From assembly GCF_003261575.2 (NCBI RefSeq), contig NZ_CP036175.1, positions 1,426,001 to 1,490,000 of the forward strand: a stretch of DNA of 64,000 nucleotides, in the 5' to 3' direction. Shown piece by piece: positions 31,833 to 39,874 of the stretch; position 1 is the stretch's first letter; each line of letters opens with the position of its first letter. A program made the position numbers and the translations under genes. The stretch is from Klebsiella huaxiensis. GTDB taxonomy: Bacteria; Pseudomonadota; Gammaproteobacteria; Enterobacterales; Enterobacteriaceae. Below the pieces are notes generated by a model. That model saw only the letters and a program-made list of their open reading frames with translations. It did no database searches and was not told the DNA's origin.

Positions 31833-32180
31833 ATGAGCAACATTATTAAGCAACTTGAACAAGAACAGATGAAGCAGGACGTACCTTCCTTCCGTCCGGG
31901 TGATACCGTGGAAGTGAAAGTATGGGTTGTTGAAGGTTCCAAAAAACGTCTGCAGGCATTCGAGGGCGTGGTTATCGCTATTCGTAACCGCGGTCTGCAC
32001 TCTGCATTCACTGTTCGTAAAATTTCCAACGGCGAAGGCGTTGAGCGTGTTTTCCAGACTCACTCTCCGGTAGTTGACAGCATTTCTGTCAAACGTCGTG
32101 GTGCTGTACGTAAAGCTAAACTGTACTACCTGCGTGAGCGTACCGGTAAGTCTGCTCGTATCAAAGAGCGTCTTAACTAA
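31833..32180 (+). CDS. rplS: Ribosomal protein bL19
   Basis: The 115-residue protein starts MSNIIKQLEQEQMKQDVPSF and contains VVIAIRNRGLHSAFTVRKIS and TGKSARIKERL. bL19 sits at the 30S-50S interface. It is the last gene of the operon and is followed by an intrinsic terminator. Confidence 0.98.
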   Translation: MSNIIKQLEQEQMKQDVPSFRPGDTVEVKVWVVEGSKKRLQAFEGVVIAIRNRGLHSAFTVRKISNGEGVERVFQTHSPVVDSISVKRRGAVRKAKLYYLRERTGKSARIKERLN

Positions 32181-32208
32181 GATTCGCTTTCGCGACATCC
32201 TGAATGAA

Positions 32209-32240
32209 AGGGCTGGCCTGATGGGTTGGCCCTTTTTTTT
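32209..32240 (+). terminator. Terminator of the rpsP-rplS operon
   Basis: The hairpin AGGGCTGGCC...GGTTGGCCCT (32209-32233) is followed by eight T residues. It starts 29 bp after the rplS stop codon. Confidence 0.85.
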
Positions 32241-32277
32241 ATCTTTATTTTAACCATTTTGTTGTGAATCATTTACA

Positions 32278-32739
32278 ATGTCGCCCTCATCTGGAGGGGC
32301 GGTGGTCAGCAATATTTTTTATCAATCAGCATCTCAAGGGCGGGCTACATGGCTGGCGCTGTTTGCGATCCTGCTGATCGTGGTAGCCCCGCTGATTTCA
32401 ATCTCCCTGCAAAAAGATCCGATGAACGGTATGCATCATACGATGATGGACATGCCGCATGACATGTCATCATCTGAAATGACCATGATACAGAGTGATG
32501 CGACTGTCATACAGACGTCACATCACATACCAGCCGATCATGGGGAGGCATGCGGTTACTGTGTGCTATTGGCTCATGTGCCGGGCTTAATCTTCGCGCT
32601 GATGCTGCTGGTCAGCTTGATGCTTCGGCGTCAGCGAGTTCCTGTAGCCCGAAGGGTACTGAAATACCGTTATGACTTACATTGGCTTTATCCTCACACT
32701 CGCGCACCTCCCCGCCAGTCTGCTTCTCCCTTTGCATAA
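32278..32739 (+). CDS. DUF2946 family membrane protein, His/Met-rich
   Basis: The protein has 153 residues from ATG 32278; a GTG at 32302 with GGAGG four bases upstream is an alternative giving 145 residues. It has an N-terminal hydrophobic helix (WLALFAILLIVVAPLISISL), a His/Met-rich soluble stretch (MHHTMMDMPHDM), a short DHGEACGYC motif with His and two Cys, and a second membrane helix (GLIFALMLLVSLML). This is the DUF2946 layout, often linked to copper handling. The PepSY gene follows after 53 bp, and the pair is likely one operon. E. coli has no such gene at this place. Confidence 0.75.
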   Translation: MSPSSGGAVVSNIFYQSASQGRATWLALFAILLIVVAPLISISLQKDPMNGMHHTMMDMPHDMSSSEMTMIQSDATVIQTSHHIPADHGEACGYCVLLAHVPGLIFALMLLVSLMLRRQRVPVARRVLKYRYDLHWLYPHTRAPPRQSASPFA

Positions 32740-32792
32740 AAAATAAAGTGCGCACTGCGCAACGTTCTCTTTTGCTTTCGAAAAGGAAAAGT

Positions 32793-34163
32793 ATGACTGC
32801 CTGCACCTCGCGCGCGACATGGCTAAACCTGCTGCGTCGCCTTCATTTCTATATCGGATTGTTTATCGGGCCGTTTATTTTTATCGCTGCCCTGACCGGT
32901 ACGCTGTATGTCGCAACTCCGCAACTGGAAAACTGGCTTTATCAGGATGCGCTTTATGGCACTTTCGATGGGGAAAAACAGCCACTTAGTGCGCAAATTA
33001 TGGTAGCGAAAGAGGCTACCCAGAGAAATCTCCGTCTACAGGCTGTTCGTCCTGCGATAAGCGCGGGAGAGACAACCCGAGTGATGTTCGCCGATCCTAA
33101 TCTTGGCGAGTCTGAAACGCGGGCAATTTTTGTTGATCCGGTAACCTTGCGGGTGAGAGGCGATATGGCGGTTTACGGTACCAGCGGTATATTGCCCCTG
33201 CGTCAGTGGATTGATTATGCCCATCGCTCACTGCTCCTGGGTAACGCTGGGCGACTTTACAGCGAACTGGCGGCCTCATGGATGTGGGTTGCCGCTCTCG
33301 GAGGAATCTCGCTGTGGTCGATAACCCGCCCGCGTCGTCGGATTAACAATAAGCTGCAGAATAGCCGACGCCTGCATGTTTCCCTTGGATGGGCGCTGCT
33401 GATTGGCATGCTGCTGTTCTCTGCGACTGGTTTAACCTGGTCGCAATGGGCCGGTGGTAATGTTGATAAGATACGTTCCGCTTTTGGTTGGCTGACGCCG
33501 CAGGTTAATACGCAGTTGCAAAGTGCAGCTCCAGCAGTTCACGATCCGCATGCAGAACACCATATGGAGGATATGGCTATGGGGGGGATGGCATCGTCCC
33601 CTGACGTAGAGGATTTTGACAAGGTTCTGCTGGTTGCTCGCGCGGCGGGTCTGGATGCCAGCAAGCTGGAGATTCGCCCGCCGTCGGGTTCCGGGCGGGC
33701 GTGGACGGTAAATGAAATCGACAGGAGCTGGCCTACACAGGTTGATGCTGTAGCGATCGACGGTTCAAATATGCAGATCGTAGATCGTACTCATTTTTCT
33801 GACTTTCCATTAATGGCGAAGCTAACCCGCTGGGGCGTTGATTTTCATATGGGGATTCTGTTTGGCCTCGTAAACCAGCTGTTACTTATCGCCTTCGGTA
33901 CTGCACTCTGCGTGATGATAGTGGTGGGGTACCGTTTGTGGTGGATCCGCCGTCCGGTCCAAGCGGCGTTTAACCCGGCCGATACGCTAATACAGGCGTG
34001 GTTTGGTTTAGCATGGCCCGCTCGTATGGTTACTACCATTATTGCGGCGTTGTTAGGGTTGGCACTGCCCCTAATGGGGATCAGCCTCGCTGTATGTCTC
34101 GCCGTTGATTACCTGCGCTGGCGCGTAGCAACGGCGATGATAAGGGCTAAATCAGTCGAGTAG
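32793..34163 (+). CDS. PepSY-associated transmembrane protein (PiuB type)
   Basis: The 456-residue protein starts at ATG 32793 after AAAAGGAAAAG. It has the PepSY_TM layout: TM1 (RLHFYIGLFIGPFIFIAALTGTLY), a periplasmic PepSY-like region (about 70-140), an SLLLGNAGRLYSELAASWMWV helix, a third helix (LLIGMLLFSATGLTW), a His/Met-rich loop (HDPHAEHHMEDMAMGGM, about 247-263), a second PepSY-like region and C-terminal helices. Conserved His residues in the first and later helices suggest haem or metal binding. Relatives are linked to iron-siderophore reduction or copper handling. With the adjacent DUF2946 gene I infer metal uptake or reduction; the substrate is unknown. Confidence 0.8.
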   Translation: MTACTSRATWLNLLRRLHFYIGLFIGPFIFIAALTGTLYVATPQLENWLYQDALYGTFDGEKQPLSAQIMVAKEATQRNLRLQAVRPAISAGETTRVMFADPNLGESETRAIFVDPVTLRVRGDMAVYGTSGILPLRQWIDYAHRSLLLGNAGRLYSELAASWMWVAALGGISLWSITRPRRRINNKLQNSRRLHVSLGWALLIGMLLFSATGLTWSQWAGGNVDKIRSAFGWLTPQVNTQLQSAAPAVHDPHAEHHMEDMAMGGMASSPDVEDFDKVLLVARAAGLDASKLEIRPPSGSGRAWTVNEIDRSWPTQVDAVAIDGSNMQIVDRTHFSDFPLMAKLTRWGVDFHMGILFGLVNQLLLIAFGTALCVMIVVGYRLWWIRRPVQAAFNPADTLIQAWFGLAWPARMVTTIIAALLGLALPLMGISLAVCLAVDYLRWRVATAMIRAKSVE

Positions 34164-34168
34164 ATTGT

Positions 34169-34651
34169 TTAAGGCGTGCTGATGACGACCGTGACGCGGC
34201 GGTTTTCAGCACGTCCTTTTGCAGTATCGTTACTGGCTATCGGGTATTTTTTACCTAATCCGCGGGTTGTTAAATTAGTGCGCGGGATATTGGCACCTTC
34301 GGCCCATGCATCTGCCACGCTGTTAGCGCGCTTAAGCGATAACATTTCGTTGTAGCTGTCTTCGCCATAATTATCGGTGTGACCTTCCAGGCGACTGTGC
34401 GTAATACCGGTCGTAGCCAGACGTGAAGCCATAGTATGGATTTGCTGTTTACTATCGGCGCGCAGATGGTAGTCGTTTTTGTCAAATAAGATGGTGTCAG
34501 ATAATCCTAATGACCAGTCGCCGTTAGTCTCAGTGAAGCCATATGATTTCATTGCTGTAATTTGTTCCGCAGAAAATTTCCCTTGTGGGGCCTGGCAGCC
34601 GGTGAGAAAAAGTGCGGCCAGTAAAGCAGGAGCAAAATATTTTCCGATCAT
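34169..34651 (-). CDS. yfiB: YfiB, OmpA-like lipoprotein of the YfiBNR system
   Basis: The protein has 160 residues with a lipoprotein signal and lipobox LTGC (Cys19). Residues about 55-160 form an OmpA-like peptidoglycan-binding domain (ADSKQQIHTMASRLATTGI, LEGHTDNYGEDSYN, LSLKRANSVADAW, TTRGLGKKYPIASN). In the tripartite YfiBNR system, YfiB in the outer membrane sequesters YfiR and so releases the diguanylate cyclase YfiN. The three genes are adjacent and leftward, with yfiR first. Confidence 0.93.
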   Translation of the reverse strand: MIGKYFAPALLAALFLTGCQAPQGKFSAEQITAMKSYGFTETNGDWSLGLSDTILFDKNDYHLRADSKQQIHTMASRLATTGITHSRLEGHTDNYGEDSYNEMLSLKRANSVADAWAEGANIPRTNLTTRGLGKKYPIASNDTAKGRAENRRVTVVISTP

Positions 34652-34662
34652 CGTGATTCCTT

Positions 34663-35886
34663 TTATTTTTTCGTGTGCTGTAAGCGCCGGTGTTTCATCC
34701 GATACATATTTTGATCGGCAAGCTCTTGCAGATTTTCCGCTGACGCATGTTCCCAGGTTAAAGCATAACCCATACTCAGTGACAGCCTGGCGGTGTGGCC
34801 GTTATGTAGATTAAACGGCTGGAGAAACTGTTCGGATAACGAATGGCAGAGCGCCTGGACTTCAGCCTCTGTACGAACATTACGTAGCAAAATGGCAAAT
34901 TCATCGCCGCCCAGGCGCCATGCCTGGTGCTGTTTACCAACAAAAGTCTTAAGGCGGCTGGCGACTTCGATTAATACTTTGTCGCCTGCGGCATGACCCC
35001 AATTATCGTTAATGTATTTGAAATTATCGCCATCGAGAAACAGCAACGCAGAACTACTGTGTACGGTTTCGTCTTTCATTAACTCATTAATGACATTGCG
35101 AAAAGCGGCTCTGTTAGCGAGTCCGGTCAACGGATCGTGCAGTGAACTGCGCAGGAGCTGGGCATTTTTGGCCTGAAGCTGCTGCTGCCAGTCCTCCATT
35201 TCTCCCAGTAGACTGTTAAAGTCCTGGGCAAACAGGTGAAACTCTTCGATATGTTCTTCGGGAACCCGGCGAGAAAAATGACGGTTTTCCCGAATGTCGT
35301 GAACCACGTCGGTAATGCTCTGTAGCGCGGTCACAATCCCGCGGTGTAGAGAGTGAGTAAGGAGTAAAGCAATACATGAAGCCAGAAAAATACTCCCGGT
35401 TAGCACAATAATCGAGACGCCGAGAAAGTGGCTTATTAGTTTGTCCAGTGCTGTCAGACGAAGCTCGCCTATTATTTTCCCCTGGTGCCAGATAGGTTGC
35501 ACCGTTGGTTCCGGGAACAGCCATTTACTAATAACGCCGCTGATTTTTTCCTGGTTGACCAGATGATTGTTATGCCATGCCGCAAAGTGTTTTTGTTGGT
35601 TATCCAGCACGACTGCCTTGGAAAATTGCCCCTGTCTTCCTAGCGTTGCGAGCGTATCTTCGGCTGCTGAGCTATCACCGAAAACAAGCGCGGCTTCCAG
35701 GCTACGTCCCATGGTGGCGGCGGTAAGTTCCAGATTTTTTTGCGCATATTGCTTTAGCGTAAATATGGAGGCTGTGCTGAGCAACAGCCAGACTAAGGTC
35801 ATGGAGATAACCACGCTTATCATGCTGATACGGCGTAGTGCTTTTTTAAATGTGGGGCGCGGAGCCTGAGAAAGATCCTTATTCAT
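34663..35886 (-). CDS. dgcN: Diguanylate cyclase DgcN (YfiN)
   Basis: The protein has 407 residues from MNKDLSQAPRP (ATG 35884-35886, which overlaps the yfiR end). TM1 about 21-43, a periplasmic PAS-like region 44-155, TM2 about 157-177, a HAMP-type linker, then a GGDEF domain with the active motif GGDEF intact at 326-330. No RxxD inhibitory site stands before it. It makes cyclic-di-GMP and is held off by periplasmic YfiR. In E. coli it also arrests division at the septum under envelope stress. Confidence 0.93.
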   Translation of the reverse strand: MNKDLSQAPRPTFKKALRRISMISVVISMTLVWLLLSTASIFTLKQYAQKNLELTAATMGRSLEAALVFGDSSAAEDTLATLGRQGQFSKAVVLDNQQKHFAAWHNNHLVNQEKISGVISKWLFPEPTVQPIWHQGKIIGELRLTALDKLISHFLGVSIIVLTGSIFLASCIALLLTHSLHRGIVTALQSITDVVHDIRENRHFSRRVPEEHIEEFHLFAQDFNSLLGEMEDWQQQLQAKNAQLLRSSLHDPLTGLANRAAFRNVINELMKDETVHSSSALLFLDGDNFKYINDNWGHAAGDKVLIEVASRLKTFVGKQHQAWRLGGDEFAILLRNVRTEAEVQALCHSLSEQFLQPFNLHNGHTARLSLSMGYALTWEHASAENLQELADQNMYRMKHRRLQHTKK

Positions 35887-36388
35887 GTGATTTCTTCCGG
35901 GCAAGCATCAGTACGTCTGGATTGACCCGCACGCCGCTATGCGTCAGGACATCCAGATTTACGGAAAATCTTACTCTCTCGTCATTTATAAGCAGACAAA
36001 AAGCGCTACCAATAGAACAATCAGGATTCTGTTCTGCGATAAGTAATAAGGGGCGGGATCTATATTTGGTTGTAAATTCAGACTGCTCGGTGGGTGATTC
36101 ACTACCAAAATAAAAACCATCGCAGGTCGTTTGTAAGGCTTCCTCTATATTACGTATAACAATTGGCTGATAGGGCAAAGATTCCGGAGTTTCTTCAGCC
36201 AGGCTGCGGATATAATGTGATGTCGAAAAAATGCATAACCTGGGTGGGCCAGATAACTCAGGCCAGCGTGTATAAGTCACAATTCCTGAAACGATTGCGC
36301 GAACATTTTCAGGAGGTCCGGAGGCAACAGCGGAGATACCCACGATCGATAATACTAAAGTCAAAAAGAGACGGTGAAGAACTGTCAT
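35879..36388 (-). CDS. yfiR: YfiR, periplasmic inhibitor of DgcN
   Basis: The protein has 169 residues with a signal peptide (MTVLHRLFLTLVLSIVGISAVA). The mature YfiR domain (DUF4154) includes VSGIVTYTRWPELSGPPRLCIF and LLIAEQNPDCSIGSAFCLLIN. Its cysteines (at LCIF, TTCDGF, NPDCS and FCLL) fit the disulfide-controlled YfiR of Pseudomonas. It represses YfiN/DgcN from the periplasm. The stop overlaps the dgcN start region by 8 bp, giving a coupled yfiR-dgcN-yfiB operon. E. coli has yfiL upstream; here no yfiL is found. Confidence 0.9.
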   Translation of the reverse strand: MTVLHRLFLTLVLSIVGISAVASGPPENVRAIVSGIVTYTRWPELSGPPRLCIFSTSHYIRSLAEETPESLPYQPIVIRNIEEALQTTCDGFYFGSESPTEQSEFTTKYRSRPLLLIAEQNPDCSIGSAFCLLINDERVRFSVNLDVLTHSGVRVNPDVLMLARKKSHE

Positions 36389-36565
36389 TGTGGATCCGTC
36401 AGGTTGTCATAGCGTGGGGGATGCAGATCGCTGATACCCGGGCGAAGAATAGCATTATTGGTCAAAATCGTCATTAGTCAGCCGTATGGCTTTAAGATAA
36501 TTCTCACCAGGATTTTTCGTAAAGAAAAAGGATAAACCGAGACTGCAAGTTTGATTTTTTAGGGT

Positions 36566-36659
36566 TGTAAATTTTATTGTACATTAATGATGAATTTTAG
36601 CGCCTTTTAATTTGCATGTGTAAAGTAAAATTTACGGAATATGGATTGAAATCTTTACT
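36566..36659 (+). promoter_or_regulatory. TyrR boxes upstream of aroF
   Basis: Three sites resemble the TyrR consensus TGTAAA-N6-TTTACA: TGTAAA-N6-TGTACA (36566-36583), TGTAAA-N6-TTTACG (36619-36636) and the weaker TGGATT-N6-TTTACT (36642-36659). The middle one is nearest to consensus. They lie 72-165 bp before the aroF ATG, matching tyrosine repression of aroF-tyrA in E. coli. The rest of the 341-bp gap from 36389 shows no gene. Confidence 0.78.
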
Positions 36660-36730
36660 TTGTATGGTATCGTTACGTCATCCTCGTTGAGGAAATAACT
36701 ATCGCAAACGAGCTATACAGGATCGCAATC

Positions 36731-37801
36731 ATGCAAAAAGACGCGCTGAACAACGTACACATTACCGACGAACATGTTTTGATCACCCCGGATCAGTTGA
36801 AGGCTGAATTCCCGCTGAGCGTTGAGCAGGAAGCGCAAATTGCGCAGTCTCGTCAGACTATTTCCGACATTATTGCCGGACGCGATCCGCGTCTGTTAGT
36901 GGTGTGTGGTCCTTGCTCAATTCACGATCCAGAAGCTGCGATTGAATATGCTCACCGTTTTAAAGCCCTTGCCGCAGAGGTCAGCGATAGCCTCTATCTG
37001 GTAATGCGCGTCTATTTTGAAAAACCTCGTACCACCGTCGGCTGGAAAGGGCTGATTAACGATCCGCATATGGATGGTTCGTTTGATGTTGAAGGTGGTC
37101 TGAAGATTGCGCGCCATTTGCTGGTTGATCTGGTGAATATGGGGCTGCCGTTAGCAACGGAAGCGCTGGATCCAAATAGTCCTCAGTACCTCGGCGATCT
37201 GTTTAGCTGGTCTGCTATTGGTGCGCGTACCACCGAGTCTCAGACTCACCGCGAGATGGCCTCTGGCTTGTCTATGCCGGTGGGTTTTAAAAATGGCACC
37301 GACGGGAGCCTGGCGACGGCAATTAACGCCATGCGCGCTGCAGCTATGCCGCACCGTTTTGTCGGTATCAACCAGGCGGGGCAGGTTTGTCTGTTGCAAA
37401 CTCAGGGCAACCCGAATGGTCATGTGATTCTGCGCGGTGGCAAAGCATCGAACTACGGTCCGGAAGATGTTGAGAAATGTGAAAAAGAGATGACTCAGGC
37501 GGGACTGAAACCGTCGCTGATGGTAGATTGCAGTCATGGGAATTCCAATAAAGACTTCCGTCGCCAGCCTGCGGTTGCAGAATCCGTTGTTGCGCAAATC
37601 AAAGATGGCAATCGTTCCATAATTGGCCTGATGATTGAGAGTAATATTCATGAAGGTAACCAGTCATCTGAGCAGCCGCGTTGCGATATGAAATACGGTG
37701 TATCTGTGACCGATGCCTGCATCAGTTGGGAAACCACCGACGCGTTGCTCCGCGAGCTTGATAGGGATCTGCGCAGCCATCTGGCGGCCCGTGTAGTGTA
37801 A
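36731..37801 (+). CDS. aroF: DAHP synthase, tyrosine-sensitive (AroF)
   Basis: The 356-residue class I DAHP synthase starts MQKDALNNVHITDEHVLITP. Typical segments include VVCGPCSIHDPEAA, MRVYFEKPRTTVGWKGLINDPH, SWSAIGARTTESQTHREMASGL and MVDCSHGNSNKD. It condenses phosphoenolpyruvate and erythrose 4-phosphate, the first step of the shikimate pathway. Place and sequence beside tyrA identify the tyrosine-regulated isoenzyme. tyrA follows after 9 bp in the same operon. Confidence 0.97.
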   Translation: MQKDALNNVHITDEHVLITPDQLKAEFPLSVEQEAQIAQSRQTISDIIAGRDPRLLVVCGPCSIHDPEAAIEYAHRFKALAAEVSDSLYLVMRVYFEKPRTTVGWKGLINDPHMDGSFDVEGGLKIARHLLVDLVNMGLPLATEALDPNSPQYLGDLFSWSAIGARTTESQTHREMASGLSMPVGFKNGTDGSLATAINAMRAAAMPHRFVGINQAGQVCLLQTQGNPNGHVILRGGKASNYGPEDVEKCEKEMTQAGLKPSLMVDCSHGNSNKDFRRQPAVAESVVAQIKDGNRSIIGLMIESNIHEGNQSSEQPRCDMKYGVSVTDACISWETTDALLRELDRDLRSHLAARVV

Positions 37802-37810
37802 GAGGATTGT

Positions 37811-38932
37811 ATGGTTGCTGAACTGACCGCGTTACGCGATCAAATTGATGAAGTCGATAAGGCGTTGCTGGAGCTTCTGGCGCGCCGTCTGGAATTGGTT
37901 GCTGAAGTCGGTGAAGTTAAAAGCCAATATGGGCTGCCGATTTATGTTCCTGAGCGTGAGTCGGCAATGCTGGCCTCCCGGCGTGAAGAGGCCGCAGCGC
38001 TCGGTGTTCCCCCAGACCTTATCGAAGATGTACTGCGTCGCGTGATGCGCGAGTCTTACTCCAGCGAGAACGACAAAGGTTTTAAAACGCTGTATCCGAA
38101 CCTGCGCCCGGTAGTTATTGTCGGTGGCGGTGGGCAGATGGGACGTCTGTTTGAGAAGATGCTGACGCTTTCCGGCTATCAGGTTCGTATCCTGGAGAAA
38201 GATGACTGGTCACGGGCGGAGGAGATGGTTGCTGACGCGGGTATGGTCATCGTCAGCGTGCCAATTCACACGACTGTGGCAACGATTGCACAGCTGCCGC
38301 CGCTGCCAGCGGACTGCATCCTGGTCGATCTGGCATCAATCAAAGCCGAACCTTTACAGGCGATGTTAGCCGCGCATAAAGGGCCTGTGTTGGGTCTGCA
38401 TCCAATGTTCGGTCCGGATAGCGGTAGCCTGGCGAAACAGGTAGTGGTGTACTGCGATGGTCGCCAGCCAGAAGCCTACCAGTGGTTCCTGGAGCAAATT
38501 CAGGTCTGGGGTGCGCGACTGCACCGCATTAGCGCTGTCGAACATGACCAGAATATGGCCTTTATTCAGGCGCTGCGCCACTTTGCGACTTTCGCTTATG
38601 GGCTTCACCTGGCCGAAGAGAATGTACGCCTTGAGCAGTTGCTGGCACTATCGTCTCCTATCTATCGCCTGGAATTGGCGATGGTTGGCCGACTGTTTGC
38701 TCAGGATCCGCAGCTCTATGCTGATATTATTATGTCCTCAGAAAACAATCTGGCGCTGATCAAACGCTATTACCAGCGTTTTGGTGAAGCGATTAACCTG
38801 CTGGAGCAGGGGGATAAACAGGCGTTTATCGATAGCTTCCGTAAGATTGAGCACTGGTTTGGTGACTACGCTCAGCGCTTCCAGAGCGAAAGCCGGACGT
38901 TGCTGCGGCAGGCCAATGATAATCGGCAGTAG
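37811..38932 (+). CDS. tyrA: Chorismate mutase-prephenate dehydrogenase (TyrA)
   Basis: The 373-residue bifunctional enzyme begins with a chorismate mutase domain (1-about 90, LTALRDQIDEVDKALLELLARR). A prephenate dehydrogenase follows, with its NAD-binding PVVIVGGGGQMGRLFEKML at about 98-115, and a C-terminal helical part with HRISAVEHDQNMAFIQALRH. It makes 4-hydroxyphenylpyruvate for tyrosine and is feedback-inhibited by tyrosine. It is the second gene of the aroF-tyrA operon. Confidence 0.97.
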   Translation: MVAELTALRDQIDEVDKALLELLARRLELVAEVGEVKSQYGLPIYVPERESAMLASRREEAAALGVPPDLIEDVLRRVMRESYSSENDKGFKTLYPNLRPVVIVGGGGQMGRLFEKMLTLSGYQVRILEKDDWSRAEEMVADAGMVIVSVPIHTTVATIAQLPPLPADCILVDLASIKAEPLQAMLAAHKGPVLGLHPMFGPDSGSLAKQVVVYCDGRQPEAYQWFLEQIQVWGARLHRISAVEHDQNMAFIQALRHFATFAYGLHLAEENVRLEQLLALSSPIYRLELAMVGRLFAQDPQLYADIIMSSENNLALIKRYYQRFGEAINLLEQGDKQAFIDSFRKIEHWFGDYAQRFQSESRTLLRQANDNRQ

Positions 38933-38954
38933 GTCGTAAAACACGTATACAATT

Positions 38955-38988
38955 AAAGCCAGAGGGGTTATCCACTGGCTTTTTTTAT
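38955..38988 (+). terminator. Terminator of the aroF-tyrA operon
   Basis: The hairpin AAAGCCAG...CTGGCTTT (38955-38982) is followed by a T run. It lies 22 bp beyond the tyrA stop and 14 bp before the start of the next gene, which must use read-through or a promoter overlapping this region. Confidence 0.8.
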
Positions 38989-39001
38989 AGGGATGAGAAC
39001 G

Positions 39002-39874
39002 ATGGCTGAACCACAACCGCTGTTTGATTACGCAGGACATTTGCCGGAATGTCCGACCTGGAGCGAGGCCGAACAGGTGTTGTACTGGGCCGATATAATG
39101 GAGTGTGAGATTCACCGCTACGATGTGCAGACCGGTGAACATCAGGTGCTGCAATTTCCCGAAGAGGTGGGTTGTTTTTCGCTGCGGGAGAAGGGCGGTT
39201 TCATTGTCGCTTTACGTAGCGCCATCTGGCTTACTGATGCTCATGGCCTGCTGCAGCGAAAAGTGTGCGATAACCCTGGTAATCCGCAGTTAGCTCGTTT
39301 TAATGATGGTGGAACCGATCGCGATGGTCGCTTTTACGCGGGGACCTTCTGGGGGCCGGGTGACTTTAACGGCGCGCTTTTGATGCGTATTGATAACGAT
39401 CTCTCTGCGCAGGTTATTCAGTGTGATATCCACGGCGCCAATGGTCTGGCATTTAGCGAAGATAAGTGCTGGATGTATACTTCGGATACACCAAATGCTG
39501 TTATTTATCGTACGCCGCTGGATGAACAGGGTGAGCCGGGTAAGCGTGAGGTCTTTCGTCGCTTTCAGCCCGGCGAGGGCATTCCTGATGGCGCGGCCAT
39601 CGATACTGAAGGTTGCTACTGGAGCGCGATGTTTGACGGTTGGCGTATTGCGCGCTTTTCTCCGACGGGCGAGCAACTGGAGGAGTACCGTTTACCGGTG
39701 CGTTGCCCGACGATGGTTTGTTTCGGCGGGGCTGATATGAAGACGCTTTATATCACCACCACTCGAGAGAATATGGATGCCGATGAAGTGGCGAAGTATC
39801 CGCTTTCCGGTGCTATCTTCACCCTGCCTGTTTCTGTGGCAGGGATGAAGAAATTACCTTTTATAGAACGTTAA
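39002..39874 (+). CDS. SMP-30/gluconolactonase-family protein
   Basis: The 290-residue protein begins MAEPQPLFDYAGHLPECPTW. SMP-30/LRE six-bladed propeller motifs are clear: HLPECPTWSEAEQVLYWADI (metal-binding Glu), RFNDGGTDRDGRFYAGT, HGANGLAFSEDKCWMYTSDTPN and IPDGAAIDTEGCYWSAMF, which carry the usual Glu/Asn/Asp metal ligands. The family hydrolyses sugar lactones with a divalent metal; the substrate here is unknown. It stands between tyrA and pheA, where E. coli has no gene, and is convergent with pheA by a 4-bp overlap of the stop codons. Confidence 0.88.
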   Translation: MAEPQPLFDYAGHLPECPTWSEAEQVLYWADIMECEIHRYDVQTGEHQVLQFPEEVGCFSLREKGGFIVALRSAIWLTDAHGLLQRKVCDNPGNPQLARFNDGGTDRDGRFYAGTFWGPGDFNGALLMRIDNDLSAQVIQCDIHGANGLAFSEDKCWMYTSDTPNAVIYRTPLDEQGEPGKREVFRRFQPGEGIPDGAAIDTEGCYWSAMFDGWRIARFSPTGEQLEEYRLPVRCPTMVCFGGADMKTLYITTTRENMDADEVAKYPLSGAIFTLPVSVAGMKKLPFIER

